Positions 15,377 through 26,206 of a DNA stretch of 64,000 nt are shown here, piece after piece; position 1 is the stretch's first letter, and every line of letters begins with the position of its first letter. Made by a program: the position numbers and the translations under genes. The DNA is from Cacajao melanocephalus. Lineage: Eukaryota; Chordata; Mammalia; Primates; Pitheciidae. The stretch spans positions 62,001 to 126,000 of the forward strand of contig CAUYLG010017842.1 of NCBI GenBank assembly GCA_963573385.1, written 5' to 3'. Below the pieces are notes generated by a model. That model did no database searches. It saw only the letters and a program-made list of their open reading frames with translations, and was not told the origin of the DNA.

Positions 15377-15680
15377 GGCTAGGCACAGTGGTTCACGCCT
15401 GTACTCCCAGCATTTTGGGAGGCTGAGGGAGGTGGATTACCTGAGGTCAGGAGTTTGAGACCAGCCTGGGCCAATATGGTGAAACTCTGTCTCTACTGAA
15501 AGTACAAAAATTAGCCAGGTGTGGTGGTGGGTGCCTGTAGTCCCAGCTACTCAGGAGACTGAGGCTAGAGAATTGCTTGAACCCAGGAGGTGGAAGTAGC
15601 AGTGAGCCGAGATTGCGCCACTGCACTCCAACCTGGGGGAAATCGCAAGACTCCATCTAAAAAAAAAAAAAAAAAAAAAA
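15377..15680 (+). repeat. Full-length Alu, S type
   Basis: GGCTAGGCACAGTGGTTCAC start and a tail of more than 20 A. Near-duplication AAAGCACCCAA / AAAGGACCCAA, one mismatch. Confidence 0.93.
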
Positions 15681-15689
15681 AAAGGACCC

Positions 15690-16092
15690 AAAAGCTGAAC
15701 CTTATATTTTCACACACACAAAAAGGAAAAACTGCAGTAAAATAAAGCCTAAAGGACTTCCTCTTCCAGATCTAGTTCTTCAGGTCCTACATACTCATAG
15801 ATATCTTACTCTGATATTTGGCTAAATGTAGATTATTTCTTCAGAAGCCTCATTACTGATGTCACTTCATCAGGACTCACAAGTTATGTGAATTCACCCC
15901 AACTTCTTCTGGTCCTAGAGTGCAATGAGGTCAACTCAAAACATAATGACAGCAGTATCACACCCCAACTAAAAAGTTAGAACCCCACAGGACAACTGCA
16001 GGCAGTGGTCTTTCCAGAACAAAGGGAAGCCCCTACCATGCCAGCTCTGTTATCCGTGGAAAAGAATAGACAGAAACAAAATGGGAATAAAA
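15690..16092. other. Unassigned stretch between two Alus
   Basis: No gene or repeat was recognised. Confidence 0.5.
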
Positions 16093-16105
16093 GAGAGAAC
16101 ATTTT

Positions 16106-16247
16106 GGCCGGGTGTGGTGGCTCATGCCTGTAATCCAAGCACTTTGGAGGCCAAGGAAAGTGGATTACCTGAGGTCGGGAGTTCAAGACCAGCCTGACCA
16201 ACATGGTGAAACCCTGTCTTTAAAAAAAAAAAAAAAGAAAAAAAAAA
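16106..16247 (+). repeat. Alu left-arm monomer
   Basis: A single Alu arm starts GGCCGGGTGTGGTGGCTCAT and stops at CCCTGTCTTT plus a broken A tail, with no right arm. Near-perfect duplication GAGAGAACATTTT / GAGATAACATTTT lies at 16093-16105 and 16248-16260. It shares TCCAAGCACTTTGGAGGCC and GAGGTCGGGAGTTC with the monomers at 3564 and 16671. Confidence 0.92.
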
Positions 16248-16496
16248 GAGATAACATTTTTTTGGTTTCAAATTAACCAGCATGTCAGTCACTCCAAACA
16301 AGTTGCCCAGGACCCACAAACTTCAGTTCAGTTCCAAACAATTTCTTCAATTCCTTGCTATGCTTCTCATGTTGGAGGGTGGTGTATAAAATACCATTGC
16401 CTGCTGGCAAAAATCATAATTTCCATGGTAGCATCTCTAGCACTTTTTCTAACACTCCCTTCTTCCTTCCCATCTTTAAAAATCTATTGATTCCCA

Positions 16497-17082
16497 ACCT
16501 AAATGTCCATCAATGGTAGACTAAAGAAAATGTGCTACATATACACCATGGACTACTATGCAGCCATAAAAAAGAACGAGATCAGGTCCTTTGCAGGAAC
16601 ATGGATAGAACTGGAGGCCATTATCCTCAGTGAACTAATGCAGGAACAGAAAATTAAATACCACATGTTTATTTTTATTTATTTTATTTTATTTATTTTT
16701 TTAAAGATGGGGTTTCACCATGTTGGTCAGGCTGGACTTGAACTCCCGACCTCAGGTGATCCGCCCGCCTTGGCCTCCAAAGTGCTTGGATTACAGGCGT
16801 GAGCCACCACGCCCGGCCTTTACCACATGTTTTCACTGAAAAGGGGGAGCTAAGTGATGAGAACACATGGTCTCATAGAGGGGAAAAACAGACACTGGGG
16901 TCTACCAGAGGGTAGAGGGTGGGGGGAAGGAAGAGGATGAGAAAAAATAATGTGTACTAGGCTTAATACCCGGGTGATGAAATAATGTGTATAACAAACC
17001 CCTGTGACCTGAGTTTACCTAGTTTACCTATATAACAAACCTGCACATGTACCCTTGAACTTAAAAGTTTTAAAAACTTCTG
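16497..17082 (+). mobile_element. 5'-truncated L1 insertion (3' end, L1P type)
   Basis: The sequence reads through the end of ORF2 (ATGCAGCCATAAAAAAGAAC, TTTGCAGGAACATGGATAGA) into the L1 3' UTR (TATAACAAACCTGCACATGT, ACCCTTGAACTTAAAAG). The duplication TTGATTCCCA at 16487-16496 and 17083-17092 bounds it. It is far too short to code and is split by an Alu monomer at 16671-16820. Confidence 0.92.
16671..16820 (-). repeat. Alu left-arm monomer nested in L1
   Basis: A long T/A-rich tail (ATTTTTATTTATTTTATTTT) leads into AAAGATGGGGTTTCACC and one Alu arm. A perfect 12-bp duplication TACCACATGTTT lies at 16659-16670 and 16821-16832, inside the L1, so it is younger than the L1. It carries CCTCCAAAGTGCTTGG and CTCCCGACC. 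Confidence 0.95.
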
Positions 17083-17092
17083 TTGATTCCCA

Positions 17093-17490
17093 TTCTCTCA
17101 ATTTGTGAAATTTTTAAACACATACTAAAGTAGAGAAAGTATAATGAATACTCAGGTATCCATCACCTAGGCAATTGACATACTGCCCATCTTACTTCCT
17201 CAATACCCACACCCACTTCCATCCTCCGTGAATTATTTTAAGGCAAATCCAAGATATCATGTCATTGTCTCTGCAAATACTTCATTTACAAACCTCTAAA
17301 ATATACATATATTTTGAAGTATTGTTATTATAGAGATAAGAAACAGGTTGAACGTGTCTTATGCGTTAAAAAAAAGTAGGGGAAAAAGAACCCAGGAAGA
17401 TTAAAGAGAATGTAGGAATTACCATAAATTAAGGAAGAGTCTACCTTAAACCTGCATCATCTGCTGCTTGGAGTACTGCCCTTTTCCAGC
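17093..17490. other. Unassigned intergenic, possibly old L1M
   Basis: Phrases such as ACTCAGGTATCCATCACCTA suggest antisense L1M-type sequence, but the match is too weak to name. Confidence 0.35.
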
Positions 17491-17820
17491 TGTATTAGTT
17501 TGTTTTCATGATGCTGATAAAGACGTACCAGAATCTGGGAACAAAAATGAGGTTTAATTGGACTTACAGTTCTACATGGCTGGGGAAGCCTCAGAATCAT
17601 GGTGGGAGGCAAAAGGCACTTCTTACAGGGCAGCTGCAAGAGAGGATGTGGAAGAAGCAAAAGTGGAAACCCCTGATAAACCCATCAGATTTCATGAGAC
17701 TTATTCACAATCATGAGAATAGCAGGGGAAAAACTGGCACCCATTATTCAATTGCCTCCCCCTAGGTCCGTCCCACAACACATGGGAATTCTGGGAGATA
17801 CAATTCAAGCTGAGGTTTGG
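17491..17820 (-). repeat. 3' LTR of the MaLR provirus
   Basis: From TGTATTAGTTTGTTTTCATG to TTCAAGCTGAGGTTTGGG. The last part of the LTR (equivalent to GGGGACACAGCCAAACC in the partner) is missing, and a short tandem duplication follows at 17820-17879. Confidence 0.85.
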
Positions 17821-17879
17821 GACCCTCATGTCCTAACATTTCAAAACCCTGGACCCTCATGTCCTAACATGTCAAAACC
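17820..17879. repeat. Direct tandem duplication, 29 bp with one mismatch
   Basis: GGACCCTCATGTCCTAACAT recurs 31 bp later and the two copies extend to TCAAAACC. It sits exactly where the 3' LTR loses its internal end. Confidence 0.9.
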
Positions 17880-18415
17880 AATCAGGCCTTCCCAATTGTC
17901 CCCCAGGGTCTTACCTCATTTCAGCATTAACCCAAAAGTCCACAGTCCAAAGTCTCATCTGAGACAAGGCAAGTCCCTTCTGCCTATGAGCCTGTAAAAT
18001 CAAAAGCACAGTATTGGGAAAATATAGCTGTTCCAAATGGGAGAAATTGGCCAAAACAAAGGCGTTACAGGGCCTATGCAAGTCTGAAATCCAGTGGGGC
18101 AACCAAATTTTAAAGCTCCAAAATGATCTCTCTTGATTCCCGGTCTCACGTCCAGGTCATGCTGATACAAAAGGTTGGTTCCCATGGTCTTGGCAGCTCT
18201 GCCCCTGTGGCTTTGCAGGGTGCAGCCTTCCCCCCGGCTGCTTTCATGAGCTGGCATTGTCTGTGGCTTTTCCAGGCACACAGTTCAAGCTGTCGGTGGA
18301 TCTGCCATTCTGGGGTCTGAGGGACTGTGGTCCTCTTCTCACAGCTCCACTAGGCAGTGCCCCAGTAGGGACTCTGCATAGGGGCTCCAAACCCACATTC
18401 CCCTTCTTCACTGCC

Positions 18416-19285
18416 CTAGCAGAGTTTCTCCATGAGGGCTCCACCCCTGCAGCAAACTTTTGCCTGGGCATCCAGGTGTTTCCATACATTTTCTGAATCC
18501 AGGTGGAGGTTCTCAAACTTCAGTTCTTGACTTCTGTGTACCTGCAGGCTCAACAGCATTTGGAAGCTGCCAAGGATTAGGGTTTCTACCCTCTGAAGCC
18601 ACAGCCTGAGCTCTACATTGGCCCCATTCAGCCACAGCTGAAGTGGCTGGGACACAGGGCACCAAGTCCCTAGGCTGCACACAGCATGCGGACCCTGGGT
18701 CTGGCCCACAAAACCACTTTCTCCTCCTGGACCTCCTGCCTCTGGACCTGTGATGGGAAGGGCTTCTATGAAGTTCTCTAACATCGCCTGGAGACATTTT
18801 CCCCAACGGTCCTGGGGATTAACATAAGGCTCCTTGCTACTTAGGCAAATTTCTGCAGCCGGCTTGAATTTCTCCTCAAAAAATGGGGTTTTCTTTCCTA
18901 CTGCAACATGAGGCTGCAAATTTTCTGAACTTTTATGCTCGGTTTCCCTTTTGAAATGGAATGCTTTTAACAGTACCCAAATCACCTTTTGAATGCTTTG
19001 CTGCTTAGAAATTTCTTCCACAAGATAGCCTAAATCATTTCTCTCAAGTTCAAAGTTCCACAAATCTCTAGGGCAGGGGCAAAATGCCACTAGTCTCTTT
19101 GCTAAAACGTAACAAGAGTCACCTTTGCTCCAGTTCCCAACAAGTTCCTCATCTCCATCTGAGACCATCTCAGCCTGGACCTTATTTTTCATATCATTAT
19201 CAGCATTTTGGTCAAAGCCATTCAACAAGTCTCTAGGGTGTTCCAAATTTTCCCACACTTTCCTGTCTTCTTCTGAGCCCTCCAA
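18416..19285 (-). pseudogene. MaLR internal gag-like open frame, 289 codons, decayed
   Basis: This is the longest open frame in the window and lies in the sense direction of the provirus, starting about 100 bp inside the 5' LTR. MaLR internal regions are known to carry a frame with distant similarity to ERVL gag. No zinc knuckle, protease or reverse transcriptase motif is visible, and the frame ends early relative to the 1.56-kb internal region. There is no host splice signal or separate promoter. It is treated as retroviral relic sequence, not a host gene; that it stays open for 289 codons is mildly unusual. Confidence 0.7.
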
Positions 19286-19381
19286 ACTGTTCCAACCTTT
19301 GCCTGTTACCCAGTTCCAAAGTCACTTCCACATTTTCGGGTATCTTTTCAGTAACGTCTCACTCTACTGGTACCAATTAAC

Positions 19382-19732
19382 TGCATTAGTTCATTTTTAC
19401 ATTGCTGATAAAGACAAACCCGAAACTGGAAAAAAAAAGTTTAATTGGACTTACATTTCCACATGGCTGGGCAGTCTCAGAATCATGGTGGGAGGAAAAA
19501 AGCACTTCTTCCATGGTGGCAGCAGGAGAGAATGAGGAAGAAGCAAAAGTAGAAACACCTGAATAAACCCATTAGATCTCGTGAGACTTATTCGGTATCA
19601 CGAGAATAGCATGGGAGAGATAGGTCCCCATGATTTAGTTACCTCCCTCTGGGTCCCTCCCACAACATGTGGGAATTCTGGGAGATACAATTCAAGTTGA
19701 GGTTTGGGTGGGGACACAGCCAAACCATATCA
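19382..19732 (-). repeat. 5' LTR of the MaLR provirus
   Basis: A complete LTR of 351 bp from TGCATTAGTT to AAACCATATCA, a length closer to THE1 than to MSTA. It reads the same way as the 3' LTR. Confidence 0.87.
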
Positions 19733-19980
19733 CAGGCTGTACTCTGGTACCTCACAGGCAGCCCTGTCAACTCCCTGTTGGCTTTGCTGAGAAAGCCTTT
19801 GAACTCATAATTATGGGGAAAGCTCCTCCAAATTCATGATCCCATAGTAAATGTGGAATCTTCCCCGAATGTGAGATGTGAACTTCCCCAGCACCTTCAT
19901 TCCAGGGTCCTGATATTTCCCATGGATCTAAGGCCTCAGTTCTCAGGCTAAGAGCTATAGTCAAGAATAAAAACCTTAAA
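19733..19980. other. Unassigned intergenic stretch
   Basis: No gene or named repeat between the provirus and the next Alu. Confidence 0.5.
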
Positions 19981-19983
19981 AAT

Positions 19984-20272
<289 letters not shown>

Positions 20273-20679
20273 CCCCTTAAAACAATAAGTAAATAAGCCC
20301 AATACCATTATCATATCTAGAAATTAACCATCATTCTTTCATATCAACTGTCCAGAGAGTGTTCGATCCTTTCCCCCTTCGGTCCAGGCATCCTTAATCA
20401 CAGAGCTGCTGAATAGTAGATGGAGAGGCAGGCTTCTTTGTTTCTGAGCATGCCCAGACAACACACAGACACACAAGCGCCTCTCCAAACAGAGTTCAGT
20501 CTTCCTTTCTCTCCAATACTAACCAAATCAGCCCCCTTCCTCTTTGCTCTGACATCTCCAATAGCTTCCCAAGGGTTTCGTGACAGCTGCCAACGGTCCC
20601 TACTCTGAAATTCCTTAAGTCTGTCAGGACTGCCTCACAGTATGTACAACCACCTTGTTACCAATGTTTTCCCATCAAG

Positions 20680-20790
20680 TGGTTAGGATCACACATTCTG
20701 GAGCCAGACTGTCTGGCCTTTGCATTTACTGCATGCATGATTCTTGCCAAGTCAGTTAAACTTTATGTGTCTCAGTTTATAGTCAGACCC
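20680..20790 (+). repeat. MIR fragment
   Basis: TCTGGAGCCAGACTGTCTGG, then GCCAAGTCAGTTAAACTTTA and GTGTCTCAGTTT follow MIR sense order. Confidence 0.7.
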
Positions 20791-22205
20791 AGACAAAGAA
20801 GAACTGGATGAGGGGCAGCCAGTCTAGTCTAGACTGCCTGACAACAGCACAGCTGCAAGAAAACCGATTGCCCAGTGGAGCTCCTCAGGCCTCTTGTAAA
20901 CTCCCTGCTTCTGTGGAATGAACTTCTGGCCTCCTGTCCTGGCTAAAAATTAGGATGATGGTGAGGAAAGATAAAGACAGGCAAGGGTGGAAAAACTGAA
21001 TAGAAAAGCCTGAGAAGCTTGCATACTCAAGCTCCTGAGATGAGCATACCCAGTAAAACAAACAGCATTGCACTTGACACACGGCATCCCTCCTCCAAAA
21101 GCAGCTATCTCTGCTGTCTTGAGATTCTGGAGGGAGTCTCATCCAACCTGTTGTCTCTGCCAAATCCAGACCAAGCTTGTTCTGAGCCTGCAGCTGTGAA
21201 TGGGATTTGAGCTTCCCAAAATAAATTATTTTCCCTAATGTCACCAGTGCATTTGCCATGAGTGCTCCAAACTCCAGGGGCCTTCTGATAAAGGAGTTTC
21301 CACCTACCTCCCAGGCACAGAGATGTGCTAGAAACAGCTCAAAAAGCTCACGAGAGCCAAGTGTTAAACTTCTAGGAATTTTGTGAGCTGGTCGTTAAGC
21401 AGACAATATTAAAAATTATATAGAATGACATTTCAAAAGTTTATATTAAGAACAAAGGTGGTACATGGTCAAAACGCCCCACCTTCCTAATTATTTTACA
21501 TTGTACTTTTATCATGCTCATAAGGTTATTTATATTTAATATATTTGTATGGTAGAAAAGCTACACAATGGTATACTATGGCACATGTCTCTCCAAGTTC
21601 AACAAATTCACATTGGTGGATTGAAATCAGCCATGGTGGGGGGTATTTACACTACAACAATCAGCAAGCAATAAAAATCAGAGCTATCCTCTCAGAAAGC
21701 AGAAGTGTTGAACATTTATCAGCATACGCCTGTCCGACTCATCTCTGTAACTCTAGACCTATGAGCACATCTTCATCTCAGCTTGCTGAAATCATGCTAT
21801 ATATGGAATATATAGTAAGGAGAGTAAGGAGCAAATTAGATAGTATCACAGCTGAGAGAACGCACTAACACTTTGATCTTACCTCATATCTTGATCAACC
21901 TTGAGGCTGATAATACTGATTTATCACAGTCCCTTGTGTCTACCAACCATCTTATTATTAGCTGGACATGTGCTAGGAACTTTTGGTGCAGACCTCTCTC
22001 CAAACTGGGTTTCGACTCTTACCTCTCCCTTCCAAGAATGCACACAAGCTCTAGCCATATCAAACTTCTTTCACTCCTGAAATACTCCATGCCTATGCCA
22101 GGGGATAGGTATCGTTGGTATTGTTCGGCCCTAGCTGATTGTGCAATGGAGGGATGAGGCCCTGAGGCCCTGCCTTTGAAGAGAAATTAGGAATCTGGGT
22201 TTTCC
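20791..22205. other. Unassigned stretch with two adjacent short frames
   Basis: Two plus frames of 107 codons (21545-21868) and 94 codons (21873-22157) follow each other. Neither product is familiar, and the region around GGATTGAAATCAGCCATGG looks like an old interspersed repeat. No splice or poly(A) context supports a gene. Confidence 0.35.
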
Positions 22206-22211
22206 AAATGC

Positions 22212-22525
22212 AAGTCTACTATTTTTCTTTTTTTTAGATGCAGTTTTGTTCTTGTTGCCCAGGCTGGAGTGCAATGGTGCGATCTCGGCTCACTGCAATC
22301 TCCACCTCCCGGGTTCAGGCAATTCTCTGCTTCAGCCTCCCGAGTAGCTGGGACTACAGACGCGCGCCACCACGTCCAGCTAATTTTTTTTTTTTTTGAT
22401 ATTTTAGTAGAGTTGGGGTTTCACTATGTTGGCCAGGATGGTCTTGATCTCTTGACCTCGTGATCCACCCGCCTCAGCCTCCCAAAGTGCTGGGATTACA
22501 GGCGTGAGCCACCGCACCCGGCCTC
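22212..22525 (-). repeat. Full-length Alu
   Basis: T-rich start with GATGCAGTTTTGTTCTTGTT to GAGCCACCGCACCCGGCC. A second Alu in the same orientation follows immediately. Confidence 0.93.
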
Positions 22526-22527
22526 CC

Positions 22528-22800
22528 AATTTTTTTTTTTTTTGAGACAGAGTCTCACTCTGTTGCCCAGGCTGGAATGCAGCTTAAAACTCCTGAGCTC
22601 AGGTGATCTTCCTGACTCAGCCTCCTGAGTAGCTAGAAAAACAGGCGTGCACCACCAGGCCTAATTTTTAATTTTTAGTAGAGATGGGGATCTCACTATG
22701 TTGATCAGGCTGGTCTCAAACTCCTGGTTTCAAGCAATCCTCCTGCCTTGGCTGGGAGGATTGTTGGGATTATAGGCATGAGCCACCGTGCCCATGCCCA
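22528..22800 (-). repeat. Alu with internal deletion
   Basis: Poly-T, GAGACAGAGTCTCACTCTGT, then a jump from GGAATGCAG to AAACTCCTGAGCTCAGG and on to GAGCCACCGTGCCC. About 25 bp of the right arm is missing. Confidence 0.9.
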
Positions 22801-22953
22801 ACCAGCAGGGGTGCCTTTTAATGTTTCTCAGGTACAGTCAGAGACTACAAAAATAAATCCACAAAAGACTTAAACGATTTTTATTGTTTTAAATTTCAGA
22901 TATTGTAATTTTTATCTTTTAAGATCAATTTAGGTTTTATTTTCTATTTTTCT

Positions 22954-23095
22954 GGCCGGGCGCGGTGGCTCACGCCTGTAATCCTAGCACTTCGGGAGGC
23001 TGAGGTGGGTGGATCACCTGAGGTCAGGAGTTCAAGACCAGCCTGGCCATCATGGTGAAACCTCATCTTAAAAAAAATAAAGAAGAAGAAAAAAA
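22954..23095 (+). repeat. Alu left-arm monomer
   Basis: GGCCGGGCGCGGTGGCTCAC to CCTCATCTT and an A-rich tail, no right arm. A perfect 13-bp duplication TTTCTATTTTTCT lies at 22941-22953 and 23096-23108. It shares TCCTAGCACTT with the monomer at 37639. Confidence 0.95.
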
Positions 23096-23108
23096 TTTCT
23101 ATTTTTCT

Positions 23109-24106
23109 TACCATGCTTACGCTTCGCTCTGTCTTCTCAAACATGGAGAACACTTATAAGTCCCATTTCACACCCTTGTCTGCCAATTCTATCATTCTTT
23201 CCCTGAGAAAACATCTGTTTTTCTGAGTCTGACTTTCTCTTTTTTGTTAAGATGAAAAATTTAATATTACTAAGATCTCCTCTTGGTGTACTTAGTAATC
23301 TTGAAAGTTGCACTAAGTTATCAGTGGAGTATCAGAAAATAAGACCTTTGGAAAAAGATCTAAATATGTTTAGCTCAATAGCACTCAATGCAGTATGAAT
23401 CACAGTTGATACTGGACAGAAAATTTTAAGAAACAAAAATTCAATCTCTCATGTCAACATACACATCAGACACAAACGATAATTTACCATGCACTGACTT
23501 CTTCCTGTTTTTCTAAAGAGAATTTTTAAAAGTTTGAGCTGAATTATATGACAGAATATAATTGCATTTCCACAAGTTTTTAATTTAAATAGCCTACATG
23601 CTAAAACAAGGACCTCTTAGATTTACTTAAGAGTTTTATATAAACACAAAAAATGTTCTAGACCAACTGTTTCAATTTTAGAAGCACCATGTGGACACAT
23701 AGCCTTTAAAAGATATTAAAATTTTCTAAAGTACACATGCAGCTTAACCTTTACTTGTTTTTGAGCACTTTTTTGTTTAAATTATTTTCTTCAAACTCAA
23801 CCTGAAATAAAAACAGCTATCTCCACCAATAGAACACTCAAGCTAGGGCAGGACGAAGATAAGACTTGAATCCAGAGGTCCTGGGTAATTCCTTGGCTAA
23901 TATTTTCACCAAGCTACAACTAAAATCCAGCTTCCGTGGGTAGAGAGGAGTGTTGTCATTTGGTCATTTCAACCAAATTAAAAACGTTTTGCTTTCACTG
24001 AGTTAAAATGGAATCCTGCTTAAGCCAGAGGCAGTCAAAACTCACTGAAGGCTTATTTACTTTTATACAGAAAAGAGCCTAGATTTAAATAGTCTGCACT
24101 CATAGG
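23109..24106. other. AT-rich intergenic stretch, nothing recognised
   Basis: No gene, RNA gene or named repeat. Confidence 0.5.
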
Positions 24107-24117
24107 ATGGCGTCATA

Positions 24118-24389
24118 CCACTTCTGTAATCCCAGCACTTTGGGAGGCCAAGGCGGGTGGATCACCGGAGGTCAGGAGTTTGAGACTAGCCTGGCCAACA
24201 TGGCAAAACCCCGTCTCTACCAAAATGCAAAAAGTTAGCTGGGCGTGGTGGCGGGCACCTGTCATTCCAGCTACCTGGAGGGCTGAGGCAGATGAATTGC
24301 TTGAACACAGGAAACAGAAGTTGCAGTGAGCCAAGATGGCACCATTGCACTCCAGCCTGGGTGACAAACTCCGTCTCAAAAAAAAAAAA
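24118..24389 (+). repeat. Alu, slightly 5'-truncated
   Basis: It begins within the left arm at CTGTAATCCCAGCACTTTGG and ends in an A tract. Duplication ATGGCGTCATA / ATGGCATCATA (24107-24117 and 24390-24400), one mismatch. Confidence 0.95.
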
Positions 24390-24589
24390 ATGGCATCATA
24401 AATAGGTTCCTGAAAACCACATGCCTAAGAGGATCCCACTGAGTACTGTGCATTTCTTCCACAGAATGTGGACTCTAACTACTACAGGCTTACGAAAATG
24501 CAACTGACAAACCATATGCCCCCCAAGCATGTCTAAAATATTACCCCAAATATTCAGTCATTGGATGGATATGGAAGAGACCAGTCCAT

Positions 24590-24760
24590 GTCCCATTTTA
24601 TGTGTGAAGGACTATACTGTACCTTCACAGCAATTTTCTCATTATAGCCGGGCATATAACATTTTTATTTTACAGGTAAGGAACTTGAATCTCAGAAAAT
24701 TTAAGTAACTATCCCAGGGAAATAATTGGTATTCAAACCTAGAATTGATCCCAAAGCCAT
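24590..24760 (-). repeat. MIR fragment
   Basis: TTTTATTTTACAGGTAAGGA, then TTAAGTAACTATCCCAGGG and GGTATTCAAACCTAGAA in MIR antisense order. Confidence 0.7.
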
Positions 24761-24996
24761 GCTTCCAACAAAGCAGAGGAAAAAAACACCATACAGATGG
24801 ATTGAAACTTTAAAGCTTATGAAACATCCCAGATGTGACATCCAAATCCTGTACATATATGCGTTTGTATGTAACGTTTTGGAAATGGGCATGGCTTCCC
24901 TTTTCAAAACCTCCTAGGTTTACTGCTTTAACCTGAAATACAACATAAATACAGAGCAGTGCACAAATCGTAAGTGTACAGTTCAATGAATTTTCA

Positions 24997-25540
<544 letters not shown>

Positions 25541-25689
25541 AAGTTTACTTTCTAAGGCAGCCTTTAGAGTTTACAATTTAAGTTAGATGTCTGTCAGACG
25601 CAACAGGGAAACGATGTCGGTTTTTCCCAAAGAGCGAAATGAAAAGAGACAGACTTTAAGGCTCAAGAGGTACATTTTAAAAAATTATC

Positions 25690-25695
25690 TTTATT
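25690..25695 (-). terminator. CCDC6: CCDC6 distal polyadenylation signal AATAAA
   Basis: The minus strand carries canonical AATAAA, followed 40-60 nt later by a T-rich stretch with TGTCTGTCTC (about 25635-25650). This is the usual layout of signal, cleavage region (about 25665-25680) and downstream U/GU element. It is the last AATAAA before the Alu pair at 25046-25540. Confidence 0.85.
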
Positions 25696-26172
25696 TAGGT
25701 TTCTGATTCAGCACATGTATCAAAGACTAATCAACATAAAGGAGTAAATAAGACATTAATTGAAAGTCTTACATCTCTCTAAACTCTGACCAAGAATGTC
25801 AAGATTGCCACTATTACCAGAACTCCAACCTAGTCAAGTTGTAGACAAGCTATCATGAACAACATACAGTGTGCACAGATATGCAGAGGCAAAAGGCATG
25901 CTAGCGCGTGGCTCTCCTCTTCCTTGTTGACATCTTTCTGTTGGACAGTCCAGTTTTGCTTTCCAGGCTAAGTTCCAAATAAAGTCCAAAGAAGGCTCAG
26001 GGTCAATCTGACCACATACTCTTCTGGAGGAATGCATTCTTAAACTGTTGTGCCTGCAACTTTGTTTTTGCCAGGATGAAGTTCAGACCGAGATGTACAA
26101 AACAATCTAGATGACAGTGCAGACTAAGTCAAGAACTAAAGTTGAGCAGTAACCCGAGTTAAGGCATGAATG

Positions 26173-26206
26173 CACACACACACACACACACACGCACGCA
26201 CACACA
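26173..26206. repeat. (CA)n microsatellite inside the CCDC6 3' UTR
   Basis: Ten CA units are followed by CG-interrupted CA units. In the mRNA sense this is a UG repeat, the class of sequence bound by CELF and TDP-43 proteins. Confidence 0.95.

Larger units (their letters stand above)
17491..19732 (-). mobile_element. THE1/MST-type MaLR provirus with two LTRs
   Basis: Two LTRs in the same (minus) orientation bracket about 1.56 kb of internal sequence that follows MaLR internal order. MaLRs are non-autonomous ERVL relatives moved by ERVL enzymes, with no pol or env. The outer ends read TGTATTAGTT and CCATATCA, as expected for the reverse complement of TGATATGG...AATACA. The flanking 5-mers (CCAGC and CAGGC) do not match cleanly, so the target duplication has decayed or one end is altered. 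The 3' LTR lacks about 25 bp at the internal junction. Confidence 0.88.

Noticed and set aside
18416..19285. Treating the 289-codon frame as a host protein gene
   Set aside because: It lies wholly inside a MaLR provirus in its sense direction and has no separate promoter, splice sites or host domain.
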